Part shown: positions 1-7,296 of the stretch, piece by piece
Layout of the letters: each line of letters opens with the position of its first letter
How positions within the stretch are numbered: position 1 is the stretch's first letter
Assembly: GCF_030166655.1 (NCBI RefSeq)
Contig: NZ_CP126446.1
Coordinates: 1,178,001 to 1,242,000, forward strand
From: Pontibacillus chungwhensis
GTDB taxonomy: Bacteria; Bacillota; Bacilli; Bacillales; BH030062
DNA: 64,000 nt
Direction of reading: 5' to 3'
Made by a program: the position numbers and the translations under genes
The notes under the pieces: generated by a model
The model's database searches: none
What the model saw: the letters and a program-made list of their open reading frames with translations, nothing else
What the model was told of the DNA's origin: nothing

Positions 1-1
1 G

Positions 2-784
2 TTGGTCCGGTCGAAAGAAAAGATGAAGGAAGAGGGTCCATTCTCGTCTCCTGCTATTATGGAAGCAGTCGATGAGTTCGTCGTGGGGGATGTAGCTGAG
101 CCCGCTTCTCTGAAAGGGATTTGTTCCGATGTGGATTACGTATTCTCTTCTGTTGGTCTTACAAGGCAGAAAGGAAAATTAACGTTCAAGGACGTCGATT
201 ACAAAGGGAACCTTAACTTGCTGAAAGAGGCAGAAGAAAGCAAGGTTGAGCGGTTCATGTATATAAATGTGCACGGTGCTGAAGACTGCCCATCTGCTCT
301 TATTCAGGCGAAGAAAAAGTTTGTCCAAGAATTAGAAAAAAGCGATCTAGATTCGACTATCGTGAACCCGACCGGTTACTTCTCTGACATGACCGAGTTT
401 GCCTCGATGGCGAAGAAGGGGCGGGTGCTCTTATTTGGAAAGGGAGACAACAAAATGAACCCGATCCACGGGCAGGATCTGGCATACTACTGCGTGCGCT
501 CCATTTCTGAGAAGCACTCGCCCTTGAACGTCGGTGGTCCTGATGTGTATACCTACCGGGAAATGGCAGAGCTCGCTAGTCAGACTGTGAACCCAGAAGC
601 CAAAATCACCTCCATACCGGTTTGGACGGTGAAGGCCATGCTTCCGTTCCTGAGGATCACGAACAAAAAGCAGTACGACTTATTTCAATTTTTCTTCTAT
701 GTGATGACCCATGACGTGGTGGCCGAGCCTTACGGGAAAATCGATTTGAAGACGTATTTTGAAGAGGGAGAAGCGTCTCGTTAA
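2..784 (+). CDS. NAD(P)-binding atypical SDR / NmrA-like protein (5' end cut by window)
   Basis: This is the C-terminal 260 residues or so of an atypical short-chain dehydrogenase (NmrA/NAD(P)H-binding family). Family-like blocks are the 'VDYVFSSVG' strand after the lost Rossmann loop, 'ERFMYINVHGA', 'STIVNPTGYFSDM', 'NPIHGQDLAYYC' and 'LNVGGPDVYTYREMAELA', the last typical of sugar-epimerase-like SDRs that bind NAD(P) and act in the cytosol. The N-terminal GxxGxxG nucleotide loop is missing only because the gene begins outside the window. Substrate unknown; an NAD(P)-binding regulatory role is also possible. The gene ends just before the insertion sequence. Confidence 0.8.
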   Translation: MVRSKEKMKEEGPFSSPAIMEAVDEFVVGDVAEPASLKGICSDVDYVFSSVGLTRQKGKLTFKDVDYKGNLNLLKEAEESKVERFMYINVHGAEDCPSALIQAKKKFVQELEKSDLDSTIVNPTGYFSDMTEFASMAKKGRVLLFGKGDNKMNPIHGQDLAYYCVRSISEKHSPLNVGGPDVYTYREMAELASQTVNPEAKITSIPVWTVKAMLPFLRITNKKQYDLFQFFFYVMTHDVVAEPYGKIDLKTYFEEGEASR

Positions 785-882
785 CCCTCTCAGGCGAAGG
801 TAAGAACTTCTTTTATAAATGGCAAAACGAACTTTTGTTCTAAAATAGACATATAAATAAGGACAAAAGTGAGTGGTTTCAA

Positions 883-1923
883 ATGACATTAACAGACATT
901 ATTAAGGAGATTCAAAAACTCAATACCTCAGACCAACTACGTTTGAAAGAGTTTTTCACCAAATCTCTTGCGTCATTTTCTGCAAGTGAACCCATTTTTA
1001 AGGAGGTAGCTAAGCAGAAACATAAAGATGGCTACACTTGCACTCACTGTCATTCAAATAATGTTGTCCGATTCGGGAAGTATTCCGTTAAAGTAGGAAT
1101 GAAAACAATGGAACGTCAGCGTTATCGCTGCAAAGATTGCAGGAAAACTTTTACCGATTTCACGAACACTCCTTTACGTGGGTCTCACCTTCCTCATAAA
1201 TGGCTGGATTTCATTCAGTGTATGATTGAAGGGTACTCTTTACGCAAGGCATCTGAGATTATTGAAGTCCACTACGTCACCCTTTTCTATTGGAGGCATA
1301 AGATTTTATCCGCTTTGAAACAAATGGATTTCGACCAATTTTCTGGTATCGTCGAAATGGACGAGACCTATTTCTTGTACTCTGAAAAAGGGAAACGAAA
1401 TTTAAAAGGACGTAAAGCTCGCAAGCGTGGCGGTGCTTCTCAGTTCCGTGGCATCAGCAGAGAACAGGTTTGTGTGTTGATTGCCAGAGACCGTAAAAAA
1501 TTGACTTATTCCAAAGTGATTGGGCAAGGACGTATTGTAAAATCCCGCTTAGAGAAGGCAATTGGCTCCAAGCTATCCAAATCGAATACCTTATGTACTG
1601 ACGCGTGGCGAGCTTTCAAAACCTATGCAAAAGATAAAGGATTAGAGCATTATCCCTTCAAATCAGACGGGAAGGAACGAGTCAAAGGGCTTTACCATAT
1701 CCAAAATGTCAATAACTATCATAGCCGCTTGAAAGGCTGGATGGACCGCTTCAATGGTGTGGCGACAAAATACCTCGACCACTATTTGAGTTGGTTTCAA
1801 TTCCTGGACGTAATCAGATTCCGTAATGATTCCGCAACCGTAAGTAAAATGGTTATTGATAGTTGCTTATTATCGACCAATGCTACTTACGATAGATTAA
1901 GATTATCTTCATTTAAGGCATAG
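883..1923 (+). CDS. IS1595 family (ISXO2-like) transposase
   Basis: This 346-aa DDE transposase has the IS1595 layout. An N-terminal zinc ribbon (CTHC about residues 54-57 and CKDC about 83-86) is followed by a helix-turn-helix segment (about 95-130) and a catalytic core with D in 'VEMDETYF', D in 'CTDAWRAF' and the H/N-rich 'NYHSRLKGWMDRFNG' block. It would cut and move the surrounding element. The length is normal and there is no frameshift, so the copy may be active. The ribosome binding site before the ATG is weak (GAGTGGTTTCAA), as is common for transposases. Confidence 0.9.
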   Translation: MTLTDIIKEIQKLNTSDQLRLKEFFTKSLASFSASEPIFKEVAKQKHKDGYTCTHCHSNNVVRFGKYSVKVGMKTMERQRYRCKDCRKTFTDFTNTPLRGSHLPHKWLDFIQCMIEGYSLRKASEIIEVHYVTLFYWRHKILSALKQMDFDQFSGIVEMDETYFLYSEKGKRNLKGRKARKRGGASQFRGISREQVCVLIARDRKKLTYSKVIGQGRIVKSRLEKAIGSKLSKSNTLCTDAWRAFKTYAKDKGLEHYPFKSDGKERVKGLYHIQNVNNYHSRLKGWMDRFNGVATKYLDHYLSWFQFLDVIRFRNDSATVSKMVIDSCLLSTNATYDRLRLSSFKA

Positions 1924-1974
1924 TATTATTTTTTCAGTATGGCAAACAAATGCGACTCGTAGGGAGGGGTTTGT

Positions 1975-2430
1975 ATGAAACAAACAAGGATAGGCTCTTG
2001 GACTATCGAGGTAGATGTTAATAAAACCAAAGAATTTTATGATAATTATCATTTAATCACCGAAGATTGTGATTGTGATTATTGTGCTAATTATGTTTTA
2101 GTTTGTGAAAAGTTACCGCCAGAGATTAAAGACCTTTTTAATTTACTTGGTATTGACCCTCTTAAGGAGGGAGAGGTTTCTGAATATATGGAGAATAAAA
2201 ATGGCACACATTTATACGGTGCATTTTATCATATTGTCGGCAGAATAATTGAAGGACCCAAACTTTGGGTTCCTACTAAGGAAGGTAGCGAAGTTTCATC
2301 ACCTGATTTTGTTAAATATAATGGTGTTGAAATAGACTTCAGTGATGATTTAGCGTTAGTTCCAGAAGGATTTCCAATGCCAACAATTCAGTTCGAGATT
2401 CAATTGAATATTCCGTGGTTATTAAACTAA
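1975..2430 (+). CDS. Hypothetical protein with CDCDYCANY motif, IS passenger
   Basis: This 151-aa soluble protein starts at an ATG behind a good GGGAGGGG site. The N-terminus reads as a short beta-rich segment (IGSWTIEVD) followed by a cysteine cluster (CDCDYCANY, about residues 37-45) that could bind metal. Next come 'PPEIKDLFNLLGIDPLKEGEVSE' and 'THLYGAFYHIVGRI'. I recognise a widespread Firmicutes hypothetical family but know no function. It lies 51 bp behind the transposase and inside the candidate inverted repeats, with its own terminator, so I read it as cargo of the IS rather than a resident gene. Confidence 0.7.
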   Translation: MKQTRIGSWTIEVDVNKTKEFYDNYHLITEDCDCDYCANYVLVCEKLPPEIKDLFNLLGIDPLKEGEVSEYMENKNGTHLYGAFYHIVGRIIEGPKLWVPTKEGSEVSSPDFVKYNGVEIDFSDDLALVPEGFPMPTIQFEIQLNIPWLLN

Positions 2431-2455
2431 CGATTTATTTCTTCAATTATAACTA

Positions 2456-2486
2456 AAATCAAGGACCTATTTGAGGTCCTTGATTT
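2456..2486 (+). terminator. Rho-independent terminator-like hairpin after the passenger gene
   Basis: A nearly perfect palindrome, AAATCAAGGACC, loop TATTT, then GAGGTCCTTGATTT, followed by a T/A-rich run. It is 26 bp after the stop of the passenger gene and is symmetric enough to work from both sides. Confidence 0.75.
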
Positions 2487-2652
2487 ATATTTAATTATCA
2501 ACAATATTATTTAACAGAGCCTTATAAATAGAAGTTCTTTTTTTATGGAGACACTGTTAAAGTGGAATGTTGATTTTTTATACTTTACATAGAAGTTCCT
2601 AATAAGGAGCACCTGAAAATGAGAATGTTTCCGTTAGCGTTAGTCTGTGCGT

Positions 2653-2902
2653 AAGGTGGTTCGGGAAATCACTCGCTTTCAGCGGCGAGCTGGGAAGCCT
2701 CCTCGTTCGCTTGCGCTCTCTGTGGGGTCTCCCCTAGATAGAAATGTGCAAGCGTGGTGCCTAGGACCATACGGACAAGGCAGCTTTTTGGAAAAGGCGA
2801 TAAGCCTTTGGAAAAAAGATGACTTGTCTCGCTAGGTCCTCCACGCTGGAACTAGACTGGCTCCTACTGCCGCAGGAGTCTCGCAATTTCCCGAACCACC
2901 TT
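2653..2902. repeat. Degenerate palindromic intergenic element, copy 1
   Basis: Outer arms AAGGTGGTTCGGGAAAT (2653-2669) and ATTTCCCGAACCACCTT (2886-2902) are exact reverse complements. Between them lie GC-rich blocks (CTGGGAAGCCTCCTCG, TGTGGGGTCTCCCC, CCGCAGGAGTCTCGC) of a kind I associate with high-copy intergenic elements in Bacillaceae. Open frames across it are by-products of the GC-rich repeat, with no ribosome binding site. It fills much of the gene-free stretch between 2431 and 3276. Confidence 0.6.
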
Positions 2903-3003
2903 TGCCATATTGGGAAGAACGGAAACATGCCATATTAGGGAATAGAGTTGAATCTATTCTACGATCTAACTGGAGGGCCGTCCCATCAAATTTAGATAAG
3001 GGG

Positions 3004-3090
3004 GGTCTGGGGAACTGGGAGACTCCTGCGGGATAAAGAGGTCGACGAGACCCCGCAGGGCACGAATTTTGCCCGAGGAGGCAGAGGAAG
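3004..3090. repeat. Degenerate palindromic intergenic element, copy 2 (inverted)
   Basis: The segment holds GGGAGACTCCTGCGGGA, CGAGACCCCGCAGGGC and GCCCGAGGAGGC. These are reverse-complement relatives of blocks in copy 1, so two diverged copies sit head to head within 450 bp. No gene is supported here. The remaining gene-free sequence up to 3276 holds an AT-rich stretch that may carry the promoter of the next gene. Confidence 0.5.
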
Positions 3091-3276
3091 TTGTCACGTC
3101 CTGTGCCAACGTCGAACGACCCCATCTACACTTAAGTGTCTCAGCTTCGGGTATTGAACAAGCTTATAAAATAACTAAACTATAATATAGTCTTTGTGGA
3201 AAAAATAAGAAAATAGAGGCACCTCCTGGACACCTGGAAGCGATTATAAGGTAAAAGACTAAAGTAGGTGATTCTG

Positions 3277-4119
3277 ATGCACATCAAGCATCTGAAAGCA
3301 TATCAATCGTTTCCGTCCGTCGCGAGATTAGATGAACAGGTAAGAGGGTTCCTTCGTCAGTATAAATGGGAGCTGTCTGAAGGGAATCTTGAGATCTTAA
3401 CGTATATCTGGCGACATTCTGTGAAATATCCTGGTGTGTCGTTTGCCAAAGTGAGCACCATTGTCGCAAGCACCGGGCGTAGTCGCAGCACAGTCATCCG
3501 CACGATTAATCGGTTTGAGAAGATGAATCTATTAAAACGGATCGAAACGACACGTCCAAATGGCAAGCGCGGTGTGAATCTCTTAATCTTTCAAAATGGA
3601 ACAGATTTCTCTACGCACCGGGATGACACCCTACCTGACACCTTAGGTGACACGGTAGGCGAAGAGCCTGGACCGAATGCTCCCAACGGATCTGAGCCAA
3701 ATTTACGCGAGGAAACAGAGAAGAAGCAGGGAGAGAAACCCTTTTTAAAGAGTGAGAAGATCGAAGGAAAAGCGGGCGGAGAATTCCGGATGGATTATTC
3801 CTTTTTGCCTTCTTACATTCCAGAGACCTTTATTCAAGCAGCCAAACCATTCTACTCCCCTGTTGAAGTGGATGGGGTATGGGTGTGCATACATCGAGCG
3901 TATAAAAAAGCAGGGATGCATCAGACAATCGAAGCCTACATCGAACAGATCACACGCACATTCAAGCAGGCGGTCTTTGCTTACAAACAAGGCAAGGTCA
4001 AGAGTACGTTCCGCGGCTATTTGTACACGTGTGTACTTGAAGCATGTAGACAAGAGAAGCGGAAGGAAACGATTCGGGGCGGGGATTCGGTGTATTATGA
4101 TTGGTTGGAGGAAGCTTGA
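3277..4119 (+). CDS. Winged-helix DNA-binding protein, helix-turn-helix family
   Basis: This 280-aa protein has an N-terminal winged helix-turn-helix (about residues 40-110: 'SFAKVSTIVASTGRSRSTVIRTINRFEKMNLLKRI') and then a low-complexity acidic linker (about 115-165). A C-terminal helical half (about 170-275) includes 'QAAKPFYSPVEVDGVWVCI' and 'YIEQITRTFKQAVFAYKQGKVKSTFRGYLYTCV'. The layout recalls RepL/DnaD-like or phage-type replication or regulatory proteins of bacilli, but I cannot name the family. I chose ATG 3277 rather than the in-frame GTG at 3268 because GTAGGTG sits about 7 bp before it. A bidirectional terminator follows. Confidence 0.65.
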   Translation: MHIKHLKAYQSFPSVARLDEQVRGFLRQYKWELSEGNLEILTYIWRHSVKYPGVSFAKVSTIVASTGRSRSTVIRTINRFEKMNLLKRIETTRPNGKRGVNLLIFQNGTDFSTHRDDTLPDTLGDTVGEEPGPNAPNGSEPNLREETEKKQGEKPFLKSEKIEGKAGGEFRMDYSFLPSYIPETFIQAAKPFYSPVEVDGVWVCIHRAYKKAGMHQTIEAYIEQITRTFKQAVFAYKQGKVKSTFRGYLYTCVLEACRQEKRKETIRGGDSVYYDWLEEA

Positions 4120-4168
4120 TTTATGAAGTGTACAAGAGAGGGGAAATGAGTTTATGAAGGGCAGACAG

Positions 4169-4199
4169 AAGCGGCATGGGTCTGTTGCCCGTGCCGCTT
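4169..4199. terminator. Bidirectional terminator between convergent genes
   Basis: The hairpin has arms AAGCGGCA and TGCCGCTT around GGGTCTGTTGCCC. It lies between the plus-strand winged-helix gene ending at 4119 and the minus-strand gene ending at 4203, and is flanked by T-rich sequence on the plus side. Confidence 0.7.
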
Positions 4200-4202
4200 G
4201 AT

Positions 4203-4709
4203 TTATCTTTTCATATGCTTTTGAACAATTTTTTTAAACTGCTCCAGCTCTTCCCAGTCTTTAAAGTATCGCTTCGGCAACAAAATCGCCTTACGCTTCG
4301 ATACATACATGAGGAACAGCTCGGGGTACTCTCTGAATGAGGAGAAGTCTCTCCATTCAAAGTACGTATCCGACCGCCTCACTTTCTGATGGACGCCTTC
4401 CTCGCTAAATGTGTAGGTAATCTCATTCTGCGCGAGGTGATCACTTGAGAATTCTCGCCTCGCCCGAACCCGGTTAAACATCTTCACGAAAAGAAGAAAA
4501 AGACCAGAGGGGATAAGGGCGAATAAGGCAGCAAACCAGATGCTCACAAACCAAATCGCATCAATAACGGTCACGAACATCAGGGTAAAGAGCACCAATA
4601 GTCCGAAGAAAAAGGTCAGGTTGACTCTCCGTAAATGGTAGGCCTGGTACTTCTTGAATTCATCTAATGTAATGGTTCCGCTGACGGTAACGGATTCTTG
4701 ATTCTCCAA
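4203..4709 (-). CDS. YcxB-like membrane protein
   Basis: This 168-aa membrane protein has two hydrophobic spans (about residues 31-53 and 56-76) and a soluble C-terminal domain. The domain reads 'ITYTFSEEGVHQKVRRSDTYFEWRDFSSFREYPELFLMYVSKRKAILLPKRYF', typical of the YcxB-like C-terminal domain, in which a PH-like fold faces the cytosol. The start is TTG behind AAAGGAGTGATCG. Function unknown in the family. It is transcribed alone, convergent with the upstream gene. Confidence 0.75.
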   Translation of the reverse strand: MENQESVTVSGTITLDEFKKYQAYHLRRVNLTFFFGLLVLFTLMFVTVIDAIWFVSIWFAALFALIPSGLFLLFVKMFNRVRARREFSSDHLAQNEITYTFSEEGVHQKVRRSDTYFEWRDFSSFREYPELFLMYVSKRKAILLPKRYFKDWEELEQFKKIVQKHMKR

Positions 4710-4828
4710 ACGATCACTCCTTTAGCTAGTATTCCATACCCGAACTCTGACTTGATTATACACGCTTATAGGTCGTTGGTCTCGGATAGAGAAGGGTCTT
4801 TATGAACTTGAAAAAGAGAACACGTGTT

Positions 4829-4858
4829 GGGTGAACATTTTTTTGCTCACCCTTTTTT
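4829..4858 (+). terminator. Terminator-like hairpin in a divergent intergenic region
   Basis: GGGTGA and TCACCC pair around a T-rich loop, followed by a run of T. It sits between divergently read genes (4203-4709 minus, 4897-5490 plus), so it ends no obvious transcript. It could act as a leader attenuator of the next gene or be a stray repeat. A related hairpin is at 7118-7145. Confidence 0.5.
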
Positions 4859-4896
4859 ATATGATGAGGGTACCAAAGAAACAGGAGGAATGAATC

Positions 4897-5490
4897 ATGA
4901 AGAAATTATTCTCAGGATGTTTAACCATTATTGGAGCCATTGTGGTGATTGGCATTATTATTGCCGTAGCCACAGGAGGGGACGACTCGGCGGAAACGTC
5001 TTCAGGAAATGAAAGCAGCGGTCAAGAATCAAGCAAAGCAAAAGAAGAAACGAAAGAAGAACAAACGGAAACGATCGGAATCGGTGAGACAGCAACGATC
5101 GACGACATTGGGTTTACGGTCAATAACGCAGAAAGCAAAACAACGATCGAGCCAGACAACGAGTACGCAGAACCAGTAACGACAAACAACCAGTTCATCG
5201 TATTAGATGTAACGATTAACAACGGCAAGAGCGAAGCGATCACAACGGACTCAAACTTCTTCACCCTTGTCAGTGAAGACGGCACAGAATACAGCCCGAA
5301 AAATGATGGGGACCTGATCACGGTCATCCCGAACGACAAAATGCTGTTCCTAGAAGAGATCAACCCAGGTCTTAAGAAAAACGGAATCATCGTCTTTGAA
5401 GTCGGCTCAGATGTAGACATGAGTGGCCTGACGTTAAAAGCCAATGCTGGATTCTGGGGCACGAAGAGCGTAAACATTAACTTGAAATAA
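4897..5490 (+). CDS. Membrane-anchored DUF4352-type extracellular protein
   Basis: This 197-aa protein has one N-terminal transmembrane helix (about residues 9-28), a Ser/Glu/Lys-rich linker (about 32-62) and a C-terminal beta-sandwich domain of the DUF4352 kind: 'IGETATIDDIGFTVNNAE', 'NNQFIVLDVTINNGKSEAI', 'EINPGLKKNGIIVFEV'. Such domains sit outside the membrane and have an immunoglobulin-like fold with no known enzymatic role. The cysteine at residue 8 is too close to the N-terminus for a normal lipobox. The start is an ATG behind CAGGAGGAATGAATC. Confidence 0.8.
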   Translation: MKKLFSGCLTIIGAIVVIGIIIAVATGGDDSAETSSGNESSGQESSKAKEETKEEQTETIGIGETATIDDIGFTVNNAESKTTIEPDNEYAEPVTTNNQFIVLDVTINNGKSEAITTDSNFFTLVSEDGTEYSPKNDGDLITVIPNDKMLFLEEINPGLKKNGIIVFEVGSDVDMSGLTLKANAGFWGTKSVNINLK

Positions 5491-5503
5491 GCACAAAATG
5501 AAA

Positions 5504-5535
5504 AAGCCCGTTCCCAAATTATACGGGAGCGGGCT
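5504..5535. terminator. Bidirectional terminator
   Basis: AAGCCCGTTCCC and GGGAGCGGGCTT form a long GC-rich stem, with A-rich sequence before and T-rich sequence after. It separates the convergent genes ending at 5490 (plus) and 5551 (minus). Confidence 0.85.
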
Positions 5536-5550
5536 TCCTTTATGTATGAC

Positions 5551-5838
5551 TCATGATGCTTTCTTTAGCCGGAATGAGTATAACCAGAACACATACACCA
5601 CCACACCCATTAAAGATCCACCAACAGCGAGAACGCCGCCCCAGTGAACGGGAGATCCGGTCAGTCGCCAGAAGCTGTAGGGAACCAAGTATAGAAACAC
5701 GAAAACGAGCAGCCCTAAACAAAGGATCATCGCATTCTTGACTGGACTTTGCTTCACCTCTGTCTGAACCATGACCATCCCATTCAGGACGATCGAAAGC
5801 CCAACAAGAGACAAGATCAGCATCCATCCGCTTGCCAT
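5551..5838 (-). CDS. Small three-span membrane protein
   Basis: This 95-aa hydrophobic protein has three likely membrane spans (about residues 5-24, 34-54 and 65-86) and a short basic tail (SFRLKKAS). The ATG is preceded by CAGGGGGTATAAAC. I do not recognise the family. It is a single gene, convergent with the DUF4352 gene and divergent from the defence island. Confidence 0.65.
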   Translation of the reverse strand: MASGWMLILSLVGLSIVLNGMVMVQTEVKQSPVKNAMILCLGLLVFVFLYLVPYSFWRLTGSPVHWGGVLAVGGSLMGVVVYVFWLYSFRLKKAS

Positions 5839-5928
5839 TGTTTATACCCCCTGGAAAACCATTGTCGTCATGGCTAAAATGAATAGCCTTTATAGAAAAA
5901 AAGCGATTCAAGGTTTTTATAAATGAAA

Positions 5929-6063
5929 GTGGAATATACATATTACACCAAATGGCGGTCATGGTAGTTATATATTTCTACCCTATCTAGAAGGATCTAA
6001 ACGGAAAATTCTGTATGGAACTTGACCAAATAGTGGAATGTCTTCTAAATGGTAGTCTTGTAG
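5929..6063 (+). promoter_or_regulatory. Direct repeats upstream of the WYL regulator (candidate operator region)
   Basis: Two imperfect direct repeats precede the WYL gene. The first is GTGGAAT (5929-5935) with AAATGGCGGTCATGGTAG (5950-5967). The second is GTGGAAT (6033-6039) with AAATGGTAGTCTTGTAG (6047-6063). WYL regulators of defence loci often control their own promoters, so these are reasonable autoregulatory sites. The repeat is seen in the sequence; the role is inferred. Confidence 0.35.
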
Positions 6064-6115
6064 GGACTCCGGGGATTACAATAGAATTTGGAAATGAAAA
6101 GAGGAGGTCTCAAAA

Positions 6116-7105
6116 TTGGAAGTAAACAACAACACTAGATTATTACAGCTACAGGAGATCTTGTCCAAAGAAACAGATGAATTACACGAATTAAGTATGA
6201 AAGAAATTATGGAGAAACTGAAATTCGTCTTCGGTCCTGAGGCGAACTTCGATAAACGAACGCTTAAGCGGGACATGGAAGTTCTAGAAGAAGCGGGATT
6301 CGAAGTGATCCAGAACAAAGGCGACTTCGGAAAAACGCTCTACAGCTATCAGGACCGCGTGTTTGAAACGTATCAGCTCCGCCTGTTAAACGACGCTGTC
6401 CTATCAGCGAAGTTCATTACAGAGAAGGAGAAGAAGGATCTGATCCAGCGCATTAAGAACCTGACGAGTAAACATATCGCAAAGACATTACCGGATCCCT
6501 TGCTGTTCAATCAATCCGCAAACGATGGCTACCAGCTTGTGAAACTGAACATCGATCACGTACATACGGCCATCGCTGAACAGAAGGTCCTTTTATACCA
6601 ATACGGCAAATACAATATGAAGAAAGAGTTCGAATACAACCGCGACGGAAGCACCTACGAGGTCGAGCCCTACGCCCTGATCTGGCAAAACGATTTCTAC
6701 TATTTAATCGGCCGATTCCGAGGCACTGGAGAAATGCGCCACTACCGCCTCGACCGCATGCGGAACATCCGTTTGTCAGAAGAACGATTCCGCAAAGAAG
6801 AGATCAACATCCAAGACTACGTGGACCAAAGCTTCCACATGTTCGCAGGAGAGAACACCTGGATCAAAGTCCAGTTCCACGCCTCTCTCCTAAACGTCGT
6901 CCTCGACCGGTTCGGCCTCGACGCCTCGATTCAGCAAGTGGATGAGGAGCATTTCTTGCTGTCAACGAAGGCCAAGATGAGTACAGGGCTAGTCGCCTGG
7001 ATTATGCAGTGGGGGCGGAAGGCTAAGGTCGTTTCGCCTGAAGCGTTGAAGGAAGAGGTTCGGGAGGAAGTCCGGGCTATGTTTGAGGGGTATGGATTGG
7101 AGTAG
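6116..7105 (+). CDS. WYL-domain transcriptional regulator at the head of the defence island
   Basis: This 329-aa regulator starts at TTG 6116 behind GAGGAGGTCT. The N-terminal winged helix (about residues 1-75, with 'FDKRTLKRDMEVLEEAGFEV') would bind DNA. The central WYL domain (about 135-225) has 'VEPYALIWQNDFYYLIGRF' and 'RHYRLDRMRNIRL', the usual WYL fingerprint with YYL in place of WYL. A WCX-like C-terminal part (about 245-329) completes it. WYL proteins such as BrxR and CapW repress phage-defence operons and respond to nucleic-acid signals. It lies 192 bp before the four-gene operon, in the same direction, so it probably controls it. Confidence 0.85.
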   Translation: MEVNNNTRLLQLQEILSKETDELHELSMKEIMEKLKFVFGPEANFDKRTLKRDMEVLEEAGFEVIQNKGDFGKTLYSYQDRVFETYQLRLLNDAVLSAKFITEKEKKDLIQRIKNLTSKHIAKTLPDPLLFNQSANDGYQLVKLNIDHVHTAIAEQKVLLYQYGKYNMKKEFEYNRDGSTYEVEPYALIWQNDFYYLIGRFRGTGEMRHYRLDRMRNIRLSEERFRKEEINIQDYVDQSFHMFAGENTWIKVQFHASLLNVVLDRFGLDASIQQVDEEHFLLSTKAKMSTGLVAWIMQWGRKAKVVSPEALKEEVREEVRAMFEGYGLE

Positions 7106-7117
7106 GGAACCTTTGTT

Positions 7118-7145
7118 GGGTGCGCAAATTATTGAGCACCCTTTA
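7118..7145 (+). terminator. Terminator-like hairpin after the WYL gene
   Basis: GGGTGC and GCACCC pair around a 12-base loop, followed by TTTATAAT. It lies 13 bp after the WYL stop, which suggests that the regulator and the downstream operon have separate transcripts. Confidence 0.55.
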
Positions 7146-7196
7146 TAATATAATTATGCTAGAATCATTGAATAAAAGTTGGTTTTATAGGATCAT

Positions 7197-7264
7197 ATTA
7201 CCAATAAATATCTAAGGCTCTCTTCTCTTAAAGATGGTATCTTATGATAAAATTTACTGGTAAT
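7197..7264 (+). promoter_or_regulatory. Inverted repeat flanking the likely promoter of the four-gene operon
   Basis: ATTACCAATAAAT (7197-7209) and ATTTACTGGTAAT (7252-7264) are reverse complements at 12 of 13 positions, 42 bp apart. An AT-rich -10-like stretch (TTATGATAAAAT, about 7242-7253) lies at the inner edge of the right arm. This is the geometry expected for a repressor that loops or covers a promoter, and the nearby WYL protein is the natural candidate. The repeat is visible; binding is inferred. Confidence 0.5.
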
Positions 7265-7296
7265 CTACTTACAATTATTTAAAAGGAGTACATGTA

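Larger units (their letters stand above)
802..2539. mobile_element. IS1595-type insertion sequence with passenger gene (limits tentative)
   Basis: The element holds an ISXO2/IS1595-like transposase gene and a downstream 151-aa passenger gene. Candidate terminal inverted repeats are at 802-820 (AAGAACTTCTTTTATAAAT) and 2521-2539 (reverse complement AAGAACTTCTATTTATAAG), about 17 matches with one gap. They enclose both genes and a terminator. No target-site duplication is visible at these exact ends, so the limits may be off by some bases or one end may have decayed. A further direct copy of ATAGAAGTTC lies at about 2590. Confidence 0.5.

Noticed and set aside
2647-3125. Two open frames (plus 2647-2835 and minus 2832-3125) in the GC-rich repeat region
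   Set aside because: They lie inside palindromic repeats, have no ribosome binding site and no family features; the codon content follows the repeat.
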